Positions 22,383 through 34,481 are shown, numbered from the stretch's first letter. The stretch: DNA of 64,000 nucleotides from Raffaelea ambrosiae (GCA_002778195.1 PCDI01000007.1:667127-731126), one strand, 5' to 3'. Numbers and translations: made by a program. The notes: a model not told the origin generated them from the letters alone.

Positions 22383-23341
22383 GTTGAAGAATAAAAGGAG
22401 TACCCAAGAAAAAGAAGAATAGTGGGCACGAACAGTTGATGGTCAAACAAGCAAGCTCTCTCACGAACACGATCAACGTTGGAAATCAGTTTGCATGTCT
22501 CATATTGGAGTGGCTGCAGGCTGGACCTGGTCAATCAGCCCTTAGACAAGAGCAACAAGAAAGATATCCATCTATCTATCTCTCCCTCCCTCTCTTAAAA
22601 ATTCCTAGACTTCTATTGGAAGGGGGTATATGTTGTAGCTGCCGACATTTGAATCTAGCCATGCGGATCGCTTGTGTTCCGGATGAGATACGACCAGGAT
22701 AGGAACTGCAAAAAAAGATGTGGCTAGCACGACAGGTGCATATCCGGCTGTTCTCCGTTTGTCCTTTATCTTGATGCAAACTGAATGTTCATGTATCATG
22801 GCCGTTGCCATGCATAGCGGCACGAAATCCACGATAAGAGACGGTGGAGACCGGAAGGTGTCATTCTTGTTTCGGTACGTTGACTAGCTCCCGACAGCTT
22901 GGCTCCTCCGACTTTGGAGACGGGTCGTCGCTACGCTGGTCCGATGTCGTCCAATTCATGTGCAAGGCCGGCCCGAGGGGGGCGGTGCAACATAGATGGA
23001 AAACGGGAAGTTGTAGAAGCGTGGCTAGGCAGAGACGGGAGAGTTCCGTTAGTGAGACGGTGCAACTCTCCATCATGGGCCTACTCTTACAAAAGACGAA
23101 AAACAAAAGTGGGAAGCACAGGCAAGGAGCGTTAGCGATCTCAGTAGCCAATGCCCATTTTTTGGTTTTCTTCTACTGTTTTGGTTCAGCTTTTCCATTT
23201 AAGAGTATTTGTGGTATCGAGTTGAAGAATTCTATTGGGGACCATCCTGGCCTCGACTTCTTCCAAGTGAAACCTTGCTGTCCTGGACGAACAAAGGAAC
23301 AAAAGAGTTACGTTGAACACTTGCAGTTCTGACCAGCAGAG
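22383..23341. promoter_or_regulatory. Divergent promoter between P450 and flavin monooxygenase
   Basis: 959 bp with no supported coding frame. A CGG-N7-CCG pair lies at 22745-22757. Its use by a Zn2Cys6 regulator is inference. The arrangement would allow joint control of the two oxygenases. Confidence 0.35.
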
Positions 23342-25547
23342 ATGGCACCTAAACAGATCCAGCTCAGCTTCCTGGAGATTGCCAATGTCGGTGGCTACAT
23401 GGCCTCAGGCCAGTGGAAGTACGTTCTGCAACTCGCCTTTGTCGTGGATGTCTTCGGCCATTTCGTCTTCCTTCAAACTCCTGTCTCCTCCCTTTTTTCT
23501 TTTTCTTTTTTTCTTTCCGTTCACTGCTGCGGTGCCATTGCCTTGTCGTGAAACATCCCCCCCTCCCCGGACCTTCTGCGTCTCTCTTCTTCTGTCTCGC
23601 CCCCTACTAACTCAACCACCCAGACGCGAGGATGACACCTCCACCACCAAGGGCACACTCAAGTACTACATGGACCTCGCCCGCCTCGCCGACCGCGGCA
23701 AGATCTCGGCCATCTTCTTTGCGGACTGGTTCGCCGGCTTCGATGTCTACGGGGGCAGCATGGACGAGCTGCTGCGGCGCGGCCACCAGGTGGCGCACAT
23801 GGACCCGCTGCTGCTGCTGTCGGCGATGGCGTCCGTCACCGAGAACGTGTCGTTTGCGGTGACCATGTCAACGACGTACTCGAAGCCGTACGTGCTGGCG
23901 CGGCAGTTCTCGACGCTGGACCACATCACCAACGGGCGGTGCGCGTGGAACGTGGTGACGAGCCATACGAACAGCAGCGCGCGGGCGGTTGGGTACGAGA
24001 CGATTACGCCGCACGACGAGCGATACATCATGGCGGACGAGTTTATGGACGTAGTGTATAAGTGAGTAGAGGAGGGTCTGTCTTGATATGTTTGTTTGTT
24101 TGTTTGTTCGTTTGTTTGTTTGTGCATTCGTCTCTTTGGTTTCTTACTTCTTTCTCTTCTTTTCTGATTTATCATTTCCTGTATATCTTTTTGTATTATC
24201 TCTATTGCTTTCTTCTTCTTCTTAATAGTTTTCTTCTCATTCCTTTTCCTTTTCTCCCATTTTTTTCTTTTTCTTTTTTTTTCCCTTTTGTTCTTTTCCC
24301 CCTTTTATTCCTTCATTTCTTCTGCTCTTCTACCTCTTTCAGCACTTACTAACTTTCATAGACTCTGGGAATCATCCTGGGGCCCCGACACCGTCATCCT
24401 CGACAAGTCAACCGGCGTCGGCTTCGACGCCAGCAAGATCAAAAAGGTCGAGCACCGCGGCAAGTACCACATGGTCTCGGGCCGGTCGCAGGTGCACCCG
24501 GGTCCCCAGCGCACGCCCGTGCTCTTCCAGGCCGGCACGTCCAAGTCGGGCTCCGCGTTCGCCGCCAAGCACGCCGAGGGCATCTTTCTCAACACCTTTA
24601 GCATCCCCCAGGCGGCCAAGGTCGTCCGCGACATGCGGGCGGCGGCGGCGGCCCGGGGCCGCGACCCCCAGAGCCTCAAGTTTTTCCCGTGCATCATGCC
24701 GATCATCGGGGCGACCAAAGAGGACGCCGCAGCCAAGTACCAGCGGGCCCTCCAGTACGCCGACCCCGTTGCCGGACTGGCCCAGTTCAGCGGCTACACC
24801 GGCATTGATCTCGCGCCCTTCCCGCTCGACGCGCCCATGGACCTCCGCGGGCTGGACCAGGCGATGGCCATCCAGGCTGTCTTGAAAGCGCTGGAGGCCA
24901 GCGAGGAGGCCAACGCGGAGCCCTGGACGCCGCGGCGGCTGGGCATGCGCATGGCCATGGGCGGGCTGCACCCGAGTCCCGTGGGCACGGCGGCCGAGGT
25001 GGCGGACGTGATGCAGAAGTGGGTGGAGGAGGCAGATGTGGACGGGTTCAATGTGGGCAGCGTGACGAACCCGGGCAGCTGGACGGACGTGGTGGACCTG
25101 CTGGTGCCGGAGCTGCAGCGGCGGGGGCTGATGTGGACGGACTACGCGAAGCCGGGGGGCACGTTCCGGGAGAACCTGTACGGAGGCGGGAAGACGCTGC
25201 GGGACGACCACTACGGGGCGACGTTCCGCTGGGGCACGGCGAAGGCGCAGCGAGTTGATCAGGTGGAGGAGAGGTCTGAGCAGGCGGCCGGAGAGTCGGC
25301 CGAAGAGGCCGGCCGGCAGGATGAGGCCAAAGAGGCTGATGAGACCAAAGGGGCCGCCCAAGCTCAAGAGGAGGCTGAAGCCAAAGAGGCTGAAGCCATG
25401 GAGTCTGAAGCCACAGAGACCGTCCAGGAGGCCAACTCGAACGAGGCCGAGGCCAAAGCGGATGCCAAGGCAGAGTCGTCAGTGGCGGTGGAGGAAGCGA
25501 AAAGCCTCGACCGCACACTGGCCGCCGCAGCCATCCGGGTTAACTGA
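23342..25547 (+). CDS. NtaA/SnaA/DszA-type FMN-dependent monooxygenase (luciferase-like)
   Basis: Two-component flavin monooxygenase of the nitrilotriacetate/pristinamycin/dibenzothiophene-sulfone group, which uses reduced FMN supplied by a separate reductase. Model: join(23342..23418,23624..24061,24362..25547), 566 residues; introns of 205 and 300 nt, both phase 2 and pyrimidine-rich. Family landmarks are in order: SFLEIANVGGYMASGQWKRE, LARLADRGKISAIFFADWF, VYGGSMDELLRRGHQVAHMDP, STLDHITNGRCAWNVVTS, VLFQAGTSKSGSAFAAKHAEGIF, VGSVTNPGSWTDVVDLLVPEL and the closing KPGGTFRENLY. The usual protein ends here. This one continues for about 100 residues of Ala/Glu/Lys-rich low-complexity sequence. A relic of a related copy lies at 12150-12390. 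Likely substrates are N- or S-containing organic compounds. Confidence 0.93.
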
Positions 25548-28500
25548 GCAGGGAGATTGCTCTGCCTAGTTGCGGTCATGAGCACAAGGACGCCCATTTC
25601 GTCCAATTTGAAAGCAGATTGCCTTGGAGGTGAACCACCACGTGACTTTATGCCTTGGACCCGCGCCTCCTTTTGAAACCCCCCCCCCCCCAACTCGCCC
25701 ATCTGCGCTATTTGTGTCCACTCGTTTCCCGTCCCCTTTTTTCTACCACGCGAGGCTGTCAAAGGATGACGCCTGCTCGCCACGGAAGTGTAGTTTTATG
25801 GTTAGCGTTCTGGCTGGCGAGAAGAAATCTTGGGAAAGGGAAAACTGCTCGCAGGGACAAAGACTTTCGGAGCCTTTACTTTTGCTTTGGCTCGTGCTTG
25901 ATTGGCGCCGGCCAAGGAGAGCCCCAGTTATTCCTGTCCTGGGAAAAGTGGACCTGCTGGTCTGGGCTGCGGACGAAGACTAGTCTGTACGAGTACCATG
26001 TACACCGCCGGGCTAAGAGAGTGGGCACGAGATGGCGGGCTATTTGCTGGTTTTTTTTATTTCTCTTACATAGTAATACAATGACAGGGAGCCCACTAAA
26101 ATGGAATGGGGGGAGGGGGGGGCGCCTGGAAGGTGGAGAACAGGAGCGAGGGCCATCTACGGTGTAGTCGTCATGAATGATGTGCTGGGGGCAGCATTCT
26201 GGTGGGCACGAACCAGACCATGGAGAGACACGGAGCCGGATATGGAGAGACACAGGACAGACACAGACAGAGGCGGCCCAGTAAGTCGTGACAGACAGAC
26301 GCAGACAAGACGAGGTGCACCGTACACAGACGGCCACCTGCGTGGGAAAGTACAACGTACGTGAACGGACGTCAAGAAAGACGCCGAGGACGCGAACAGG
26401 TCGAATGGAACCGGGCTCAGCTGCAGGAGGGCCTGAACGCACGAGTCCAAGCTCCGGGGAGAATAAGCTTCTGAGTGATTTTGTGACATTGGCTCTTGTG
26501 TGTTTTGCGTGTTTGGGATCTGTGTTCGGTGTTTTGTGTTTTCTGTGTCGTTGGCTGCGGTGATCGTTTTGTCTTGTTCGGGTTGGAATAAACTTTCATT
26601 TGCACAGAAATGACGCGGAGACGAGAATGCCGCGCGCGCGGATCACGTTGTCCCAGGGGCGAAACAGGGCGCGCCCGGTGCTATCTATGCAAGAGGTGCA
26701 GGAGCGAGCGACCGGCAGGCCAAAAGGGTCCTCGCTGGGGGGATGGTTAAATGAATACGAGTGGCCGCTCAGGACATGCGCGGAGTCGAGCCACAGAGAA
26801 CAAATGGGCCCGGTCCGAAAACGTTGAGATGAAATCGACGAAAAAAGAAAAGAGCTTCAAACGTCCCATCGTCTTCGCTTCAGCTCTCGTGATTTGAAAC
26901 ACCGGGATGCAGGACCACGACCGGGAACCGCGACCTTGTCGAGAGCAGGCCCTTGTTGTGACAGGGCTGCCGGCTGGGTCTCCCTTTGCAGCAGACCGTC
27001 TGGGCGACCCGGCTGGCCGCCTTCCCGCTAGCACTTGCCGTGAGCAAGCTTCTCTCTCTCTGTGTGTGTGCTGTCGACGTGGCTGGGCACTCCTTTATCC
27101 CCTGTTCCTGAGTGTGTATGGCCGGCCTCCTCCCTTCGTCAGCGGTTGGGCGCCTGCAGGCGTCCGGCCCTGGGCGCGTCCGCCGCCACTCAAGCGCTGC
27201 CAATAGAGAAAGAGCGCCGTCGAGAGAAAGCGCCATCGGAAAACAAACCCCCCCCCCCCCCCAAAACAGCCAACGGGCAGCTCCACCAGCCGGGGGGCCG
27301 CAGAGAGCCAGCGCCAGCGCCAGCAGCCAGCGCCAACCAACCCAATCCAACCCAATCCAACCCTCCAACCCTCCAACCCGCCACGGCCAACCCACTCCCA
27401 AGAGCACAAGCCCGCTAAAACCACAAAAAAAAAAACCGCTAGATCCACTCCGAAACCCAATCCGCTGCCGGCTCTGTGCCCCCTATCACACGCTGGGTCC
27501 CCCCTGCCTCCCTTCTCCCTCTTTACATAGTATGTAATAGTATTTTTTTTCTCGTGTGCTCTTTTCCTCTTTGGCTCGCCCGCGCTGGACCCTCCCATTG
27601 CACTTTCCGCCCGCGCATCACCCACGCTCTCCTCGCCTGCCTTGCCTTGCCTTGCCGGCTGGCCTTCTCCTGTCCGTCTGTCAGGGTTCCCGCCGACTGG
27701 CCAACCCTCCCCTGTAGGCAACTAGTCCTTGCCTAACTGACTACCACTTTACCAGTCCCTACCACCCACCTGCCCTGGCCGCTCACGCTATCACCTGGCG
27801 GCCTTTCTCGCCATCGCGGCTCATTTCCCACCGAAACTCCTCGTTGGCTGGCTATTGCCTCTTTTTTTTTTCCTCCTCTTCCCATCATCCTCTCTTCTGC
27901 ATCTCTCCACACACGCTCCCTTCCCACCTCCCCCAGCTCCGTCTCTCTCGCACCAAAGCATCATCTCCGAATCCGGGAGAGCGATCGCCGCAGAGACTTC
28001 ACTTCTCTTTCTCTCCCTTCTCCTCCTACTCTTTCTTTTTTTCTTCTTCTCTTCGCGCTCTCTCTCTACCCTATTCCAGGCCGCGCTGCTTTTTGCCGCA
28101 TCGACGCCCCGAAATCGCCCAAACTCGAAATCCACGCTCTCGCCTCTTCTCCGACACTCGAAACCCGCCGACCCGACCAGCCTCCCCCCTTCTCTCTATC
28201 CCACTTCCCGACCGCGTGCTTCCTCCCCCCCCCGGCTTCGTCGAGGGAATGCAACATCCTCCTTCACAGCTTCTCGGGGGCCTGTTGACAGTGTTCTTCT
28301 GCCAACGTCCCGTGCCAAACGCCAGCTAAGCAGAGATACACATACGACGCCTCGTCGGACGATCTCGACCAACAATTGTCCGCGACAATTCACGACTGCA
28401 GACAAACGACAGTTTTTTCTCGATCTCTCATGCACTCCATGACACACGAAGACCACCACTGCGACACAGAATCATAGACGCTGCGCTCCTGCACATCTCG

Positions 28501-29710
28501 TCTCGCCATCGTTCGACTCCACGCCGTCCCGTGCTCGCCGAAAACGGTCGCCGATTCCACATCTGGGGCTTCTGGTGATCTCCGCGCTGTCTGACCTGCT
28601 CCGGACCCTGCATTCCAGCGCGCCTGATTGTCTGTTTTGGCTGCTTACGTCGACTCATTCCGATCGAAATCCCCGGGCGCCTGACAGGAACAGAAGAAAG
28701 CAACGGCGTGATTTGTGGTCTTGCTCGCCCTCTCACAGACCTTGAATTTTCCTTGCTGGCACTCTTTTTCGGCCTCTTCCGATTCTTCTGACTCTTCGGG
28801 CTCGTCTGTCGTTTTCCGTCTTTTCAGTCCTTCGGTTCCTTTCAGTCTCTTCTGCATCTGCTGCTCTCTCTTGAGCCTTTCTCTCCATACTCTTTCCTCT
28901 CTCATTTCGCCCTCTCTCTTATCTTCTCTCGCTTCATTTTCACGTCAAATCTCCCCCGTCCTCGGCTAGGCCCTATCGTCGTATCGCCTGCCACGCTGCG
29001 CCAAAACCCACCCCAATCCTGTCGCCTCCCGAGCTGGTGCCATCCTGACGGAAAAAGCAGCCACCCATCGCCACGGCCCGGTTTTTTGTCAGCATCCTCT
29101 CTTTTCGCCTGGGCACCCCATTTCCCTCCCAATATCGTCCCCCAACTTCATCCGCACAAAAAAAACAGACGGCTTTGCATTAATTCCTCGCATTAACTCC
29201 CCCAACCCTCCGCATCGTCTCCTCTTCCGCTCTTTTGCACCTTTTTTTTTCGCACTTGCAAAGCACGCCCATTGCGTTCCTGCTCTGGCGACCTTCTCCT
29301 TTCCATCACGCCTCGCATTTCGCCGCCCTTTCATCTTGCTCGCAGTCGCCATCGTTCTTGCTGCCTGCAATTCAGCGCAGTCCATCCACCCATCCATCCA
29401 TTTTTTTTTTGCACGCATCATCCAACGTCAACTGCCGCCCGAGATTGAACCCGGCTGGCCATTCATGCCCAAAACGAACTAAACTGCCTGTTTCAATCGG
29501 CTTCTCCGACCGACTAGCTGGTGCTCCTCATCCCGTTTTCTTTTCTTTCGTCTCCCGCCCGTGGCTCTCGCCTCAACCCGTGTTCAATTGCAGCCGTACA
29601 CACTCGTCGCCTGCTCTGAACACAACACCTCCTCTTCATCGTCGCTTTTCCTCTCCCCCGTTGACGTCCTTGGCCTTTCGCCGCGTCTTCGGCCCGCCAA
29701 TCCGCCCATC
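25548..29710. other. 4.2-kb non-coding region, second half a pyrimidine-rich leader of samB
   Basis: No credible protein frame was found. 25.6-27.2 kb has no feature I can name. From about 27.5 kb the + strand becomes strongly C/T-rich with runs of TCTCTT and CCATCCAT-type repeats (for example 29385-29402) up to the samB ATG, as is common for long 5' leaders of constitutive fungal genes. A C-run lies at about 27248-27262 and AACCCAATCC-type short tandem repeats at about 27338-27370. The extent of any leader intron cannot be decided by eye. Confidence 0.5.
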
Positions 29711-32089
29711 ATGAGAGAAGTCAACTTCAGCATCCCCAACGTCAACAAGGCGTCGGTGGGCATCACCACCGCCCTGTACGACCGCCGTGCTCTCGACTGC
29801 ACCTCGACCCTCCCCTTGATCAACTCGCTCAACCACCTTGCCTATCTCACAACGTCGTCGGCCCGCATCCGTGACATCCTCACTGTCGATGGCGGCATCG
29901 AGCGTCTCATCTGCATCCTCAAGCAGGGTCGCAGCCGCGATATGATGGATATGTGGAAATGGAACCTGGCCTTCCAGTGTGTCGTCAACATAGGCGTTAG
30001 AGGCACCGAGGCCGTGCGGACACGCGTCGTCGAAGCCGACATGGTGCCCGTCATTGCCACCATCCTGGACAACTATATCAAAGTCATTGAGAAATGCCGC
30101 GAGAAGGCCGAGGAGGCCAAGCAGCGCCAAGTGGGCGATCACCACGGCCGCCACCGCTTCAACGACTTGCGCGTAGCCGGCAAGTCGTCGTCCTTTGCCA
30201 ACCGCGGCATCAGCAACCGCTACGACCTCGACCAGCACCGGTCCTTCCGCCGCCAGGCTCCGCCACCGTCCATTGATGTGTCGGCTACGCTCGCTGGCCC
30301 GTCTGCGGCGGCTGCGTCGTCAAGCTCAGCCGCCTCGGCGTCTGCGTCGGCCACGACGACCTCGCTCGACCGCCGTGCGTCTTCGGGGTCGCGGTCCAGC
30401 GGCAGCACAAGCATTGCCGTCTCCTCTTCGGCGGCCAGCACGTCCAGCACAGCCAGCACGTCCAGCTCGGCCACGGCCACGGCCACGGCTGTCAGCGCCG
30501 TTCCGTCGTCTTCGGCGTCTTCCTCGTCTGCGGACGGCAACGTGACAGGCGACAACGATGCCACGCCCACCATGGCCCAGTTCCACATCACCTCGCCAGC
30601 AGCGTCTCTGTCTGCTGCCGCCGCCTCGCTTCCCTCTGCACAGCTCGGCTCGCCCTCGGGTCCCGTCACCCCTGTGGCGTCTGGCTCCCGCAGCAGCTCG
30701 GCGCTGGCTGCCCAGTTCTCTGATCGCCTGCCTTTCCCCTATGTCTCTCGCCAGGCCCACCACCACGGACACCACCACCACCATCACCATCATCACCACG
30801 CGAGCATTCCCGGCCCCTCTTCGCTGCCGTCGTCGTCGTCCGAGACCATGGCAGCAGCAGCCGCCGCCGCCGCCGCCGCCGCCGCCACGGCGACCCCGTC
30901 GCGGCACACCATTGCTACCCCGTCTCGCTCCGTGATCCAGCCGCTGGCACCCATTGTCCCTTCGGCTGAGACCACCCCTGAGGGATTTACACGGTCCGTG
31001 CGTGACATTGACCGCCTGGCCTCGATGATGGCCTTTTCCCACCCGGCTGTCGTGTCCCAGCCCGCGTCGCCCACCACGCCCCTGCCGCCTAACCAGCTGC
31101 GGTCGCCCACGGTCCGTCCGACGTCGCTGCTGGCCCCGACCGGCCGTTCTCGGAGACGCCCGTCCATCCGCCACCAGACCTCCACTGCTGGCACCGAGGC
31201 GGACGACATCACCGCCGAGAGCACGCAGTCTGACGAGACCCCCGACACGGAAATGTCTGGCACCACCGAGATGCAGACCACCGTCGACATCCAGGACATC
31301 ACTATGGAGGAATCCGACAGCATGCTGGGCGGCACCGCCATCGACCTGACCACGCCCACCGTGTCCGAGACCCAGGATGCCGGCACCTTCAACATCACCC
31401 ACCGCGCCAGCATCAACACGACCCCCGCTGCCACGACCGCCCCGGTCCCCGCCATGGGCCTCTCGCCCATCCGCCCGACCCTGGTCACTGCGCCTCAGCC
31501 TGTTATGCCCAATGCGAGCGTGCCGCGTTACCTTCTGGATCGCCAGCTCAACCCCAACCCTCACATCATCGCCACCATGCCGCGCGAGGAAGATGTGTTG
31601 ATGTCCCTCCAGCTGCTCGCCTACGTCTCCAAATACTGCAACCTCCGCACCTACTTCCAGAAGAGCCACCTGGTTCCGCGTCTCAAGATTGGCAAGGAGT
31701 TGCAGCTGCTGGATGCTGACGATGTGGCCGGCCTCGATAGCCCTGGCCTGCTCGACGACTTTGATGAAGACGACGACGGCGATGACCAGGAGGAGTACTT
31801 GCTGCCCAACGACCTGAACATCTTTCCTCTTGTCGAGAAATTTACCGTCCGCTACCATAGCACCGACATGCAGTACTGGGCTGGCGTTGTCATGCGCAAT
31901 CTCTGCCGCAAGGATGACAGCCGTGGTGGCATCCGCCAGTGTGCCTACTATCAGTGCGGCAAATGGGAGGAGTACACTCGGCAGTTTGCTAAATGCCGCC
32001 GTTGCAGGAGGACCAAGTACTGCAGCAAGGAGTGCCAGAAGAGCGCCTGGGCTTTCCACCGCCACTGGTGCATTGCTGCCACGCCTTGA
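29711..32089 (+). CDS. samB: MYND-finger protein SamB/Mub1 homologue
   Basis: Homologue of Aspergillus samB (suppressor of anucleate metulae) and yeast MUB1, which partners the Ubr2 ubiquitin ligase and affects growth polarity and development. Single exon, 792 residues. The start at 29711 gives the highly conserved N-terminus MREVNFSIPNVNKASVGIT. An armadillo-like N-terminal region (about 1-150) contains LIDSLN-type helices (seen as LPLINSLNHLAYLT). The C-terminal MYND zinc finger occupies residues 744-787: CAYYQC, AKCRRCRRTKYCSKECQ, HRHWC. The middle (about 180-530) is unusually long, with poly-Ser, poly-Ala and a run of His near 30765-30800, so the protein is longer than I expect for the family. 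An in-frame extension upstream of 29711 lies in the C/T-rich leader and is not used in the model. Confidence 0.94.
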   Translation: MREVNFSIPNVNKASVGITTALYDRRALDCTSTLPLINSLNHLAYLTTSSARIRDILTVDGGIERLICILKQGRSRDMMDMWKWNLAFQCVVNIGVRGTEAVRTRVVEADMVPVIATILDNYIKVIEKCREKAEEAKQRQVGDHHGRHRFNDLRVAGKSSSFANRGISNRYDLDQHRSFRRQAPPPSIDVSATLAGPSAAAASSSSAASASASATTTSLDRRASSGSRSSGSTSIAVSSSAASTSSTASTSSSATATATAVSAVPSSSASSSSADGNVTGDNDATPTMAQFHITSPAASLSAAAASLPSAQLGSPSGPVTPVASGSRSSSALAAQFSDRLPFPYVSRQAHHHGHHHHHHHHHHASIPGPSSLPSSSSETMAAAAAAAAAAAATATPSRHTIATPSRSVIQPLAPIVPSAETTPEGFTRSVRDIDRLASMMAFSHPAVVSQPASPTTPLPPNQLRSPTVRPTSLLAPTGRSRRRPSIRHQTSTAGTEADDITAESTQSDETPDTEMSGTTEMQTTVDIQDITMEESDSMLGGTAIDLTTPTVSETQDAGTFNITHRASINTTPAATTAPVPAMGLSPIRPTLVTAPQPVMPNASVPRYLLDRQLNPNPHIIATMPREEDVLMSLQLLAYVSKYCNLRTYFQKSHLVPRLKIGKELQLLDADDVAGLDSPGLLDDFDEDDDGDDQEEYLLPNDLNIFPLVEKFTVRYHSTDMQYWAGVVMRNLCRKDDSRGGIRQCAYYQCGKWEEYTRQFAKCRRCRRTKYCSKECQKSAWAFHRHWCIAATP

Positions 32090-33851
32090 ATCGAATTGGT
32101 TTCTTTTTCTCTCGCACGAACTCCCAACCCGATCCCTTCTGATCCTTCAGCATTTCCTCACCCGCGTCTGTTGAGCCACCTCTCCATTCCGCCAGCCACA
32201 ACGAGCTCGACCTAACCCAGTACCACTCCCCCAAAAAGCATTTTGAGCGAAACGGCGTCTTGCAGTTTGATACCACGGTGTTTTGTTACACCTAACCATT
32301 ATTCTTAGTATTTTGTTCCGAGCATTGGTTCAAAAATTTCTTCCCATTTGTTCTCAAACCTGATTGTTTGCGGTTACGACTTTTTTTTTTTTGTCTGCGT
32401 TCTGCTTATACGACCTTTTTATCCCCCCCCCCCAGCAACTTTTTTTGACATACTCCTGGGTGCATTTCGCCGCACACCTATGGTACTCGTTTGCATATTC
32501 GCCGCCGGTCTATATACGAGGCGTGATGATGTAGGCAAGAGGCCACACCCACACCCCTACGCCCACCATTTCGCCAACGCACGCATACCCCGATTCATAC
32601 CGTTAACTTTTTATCCTTTCACCCTTTTCGCTTTATTTCCTTTGTCTGTTGTCTCTTATGTCTCTACATTGGCGTTCTCTGTTTCTTCGGCATGGCTCTG
32701 TTTTTGTACCATTCTTGCGGTGGTTTTTTTCGATCCTGTTCTTTGGGACCTAGCACCCATTTCTGTCATTCCTTTCGCTGTGACAGGACTTCATTTTTTT
32801 TGTGTGTGTTTCTCTCATTGTTTCTCATTCCCATGTCATTGTCCGATGTTGTGTGTTTTGGGCAAGACCAAAGGCGTGTTTTGATGCAATGAATTTTATG
32901 AAGAGTCTTGTTTCTTTTTGGTCTGTTCTCGTTGATTGTGCAAGATGTCACATCTACGCTACAACGAACAGGACGGGCTTTTGAGCTTCCCCCCTTTTTG
33001 CACTTTGATTACGAACTCGACGGCCATACGCAAAGACGAGACAAAAGACGGAAAATTGGTCGACAGAAAGAGATGGAATAACGCAATGGACTTTTCCCGT
33101 ATCTGGACTATCAACAATGGCACTGCATTAACGTTCAATGTTGAATATGCGAGAGAAGGAGGAACGAAGATGGAGAGATCAAGCGGAAAAGAAACACGAC
33201 AGCAAGTGTTTGCAAAGGAAGAGAGGAAGGAGACGATTAATGAGCGGCCCGGCAGTTGGACAATCCGCGACCGGGGAGACAGAAAAGAAAGGGGAAACCA
33301 CTGTGGAAGGTGCCCAGACGGCGCATCCACCAAGGGGAGGGAAGCAGTGATGATGGATGGGGGGTTGGTGGGGGCAGCATCTCGTGTATCTCTACAACAT
33401 TGATATCCAAAAATGACAGCACAGCGTGCCACTTCATGACAATACTGTGTTCCTTGCCCGTCTCCGTGCTATGCATATCGGCCGTGGTACAGACTCTAAT
33501 AATATCCATTGTTCTGTCTGAATCCAAATGCAATGAACCATGCCCTATGAAACGCCTAGTGAATAATAATGATATAAAAATGACCCGTACAGAGAAAACA
33601 GAAAACAGACCCAGGACTCGACTCTGAAGAAGGAACAACAAAAAAAAACCACAACAGGGGTATGGAAGCCACAGGACCAATGTCTCGCGGCGTGACACAA
33701 AGAACGACCTCTTCTTTTTGTCTTTCTTTTCTTTTTTTTGACAACTTTTCCTCCTCGAATATCCCAAACGCCCCCAATACCCAGTTTTCTTCTCTTTTTT
33801 TTCGTCCCCCCCTTTGTTTTCTTTCTTCTACCTCAACCTCCTTCCCTTTCT
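32090..33851. other. Intergenic stretch between convergent samB and RRS1
   Basis: It contains the samB 3' region with several T-runs (32380-32391, 32726-32730) and a C-run near 32425-32434. No supported gene or RNA was found. Confidence 0.5.
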
Positions 33852-34481
33852 TTATCTCGATGCTGCCCGTGCCTGGTTCGCCCGCATCTTGCGCTCGTTC
33901 CGCTTGACCCGCTCGCGCCGCTCGCGCCGGCCCTCGCCCCGGTACGACGTCCCGTTCACGGCGTGGTCCATGTCCTTTTGGTGGTCCTTGACCTCGACGA
34001 TCCAGTCGTCCTCGCCGGCCTTGTTGGCGCCCCGGAAGCCCCACTTGCGCTCCCACGCGCCCGTGGTCTCGTTGTACTGCAGGTTCTTGCGCTGCTCCCG
34101 CGTCTTGGGCTTGATGCCCTTGCGCGCGGCAAACTGCTCCCACTTGGTCGGCGGCTTCGGCTGCGGCAGCGGCTTCTCGCGCGGCAGCGGCGTCGTCACG
34201 GGCGGCAGGTTCAGCAAGACGCCGTCGGTGGTGGTGCGCTCGATGCGGCAGGTGGTGAGCAGCTGGTTGACGAGGGCCTGGGCGCCGTCGCGGGCAACGG
34301 CGGCGAGCTCGTGTTCTCGGGAGGCCGATTTGGGGGCCGACAACAACTCGACCGGGTTGGCGTCGTTGGCGAGCAGGAGGCCGAGGTCAAAGGTGTAGGG
34401 GGTGGGCTTCTCGACGGCGACGGGGAGTTTCGCCGGCCGAGACGAGGACGACAAGGCGGCGGCGGCTGGTGTGGCGGCCAT
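33852..34481 (-). CDS. RRS1: Ribosome biogenesis regulatory protein Rrs1
   Basis: Nucleolar assembly factor which, in yeast, works with Rpf2 to load the 5S RNP into the 60S precursor. Single exon, 209 residues, starting MAATPAAAALSSSSRPAK. Family landmarks: PYTFDLGLLLANDANPVE (N-terminal core), NLPPVTTPLPREKPLPQPKPPTKWEQFAARKGI with the diagnostic KWEQFAARKGI, then RKNLQYNETTGAWERKWGFRGAN, and a basic C-terminus rich in Arg/Lys suited to nucleolar retention. The length matches the family core. It diverges from RRP3, another ribosome-biogenesis gene, over a 488-bp spacer. No splice site is needed. Confidence 0.95.
   Translation of the reverse strand: MAATPAAAALSSSSRPAKLPVAVEKPTPYTFDLGLLLANDANPVELLSAPKSASREHELAAVARDGAQALVNQLLTTCRIERTTTDGVLLNLPPVTTPLPREKPLPQPKPPTKWEQFAARKGIKPKTREQRKNLQYNETTGAWERKWGFRGANKAGEDDWIVEVKDHQKDMDHAVNGTSYRGEGRRERRERVKRNERKMRANQARAASR

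Noticed and set aside
30326..32065. 579-codon minus-strand frame opposite samB
   Set aside because: Shadow of samB low-complexity codons; no motif.
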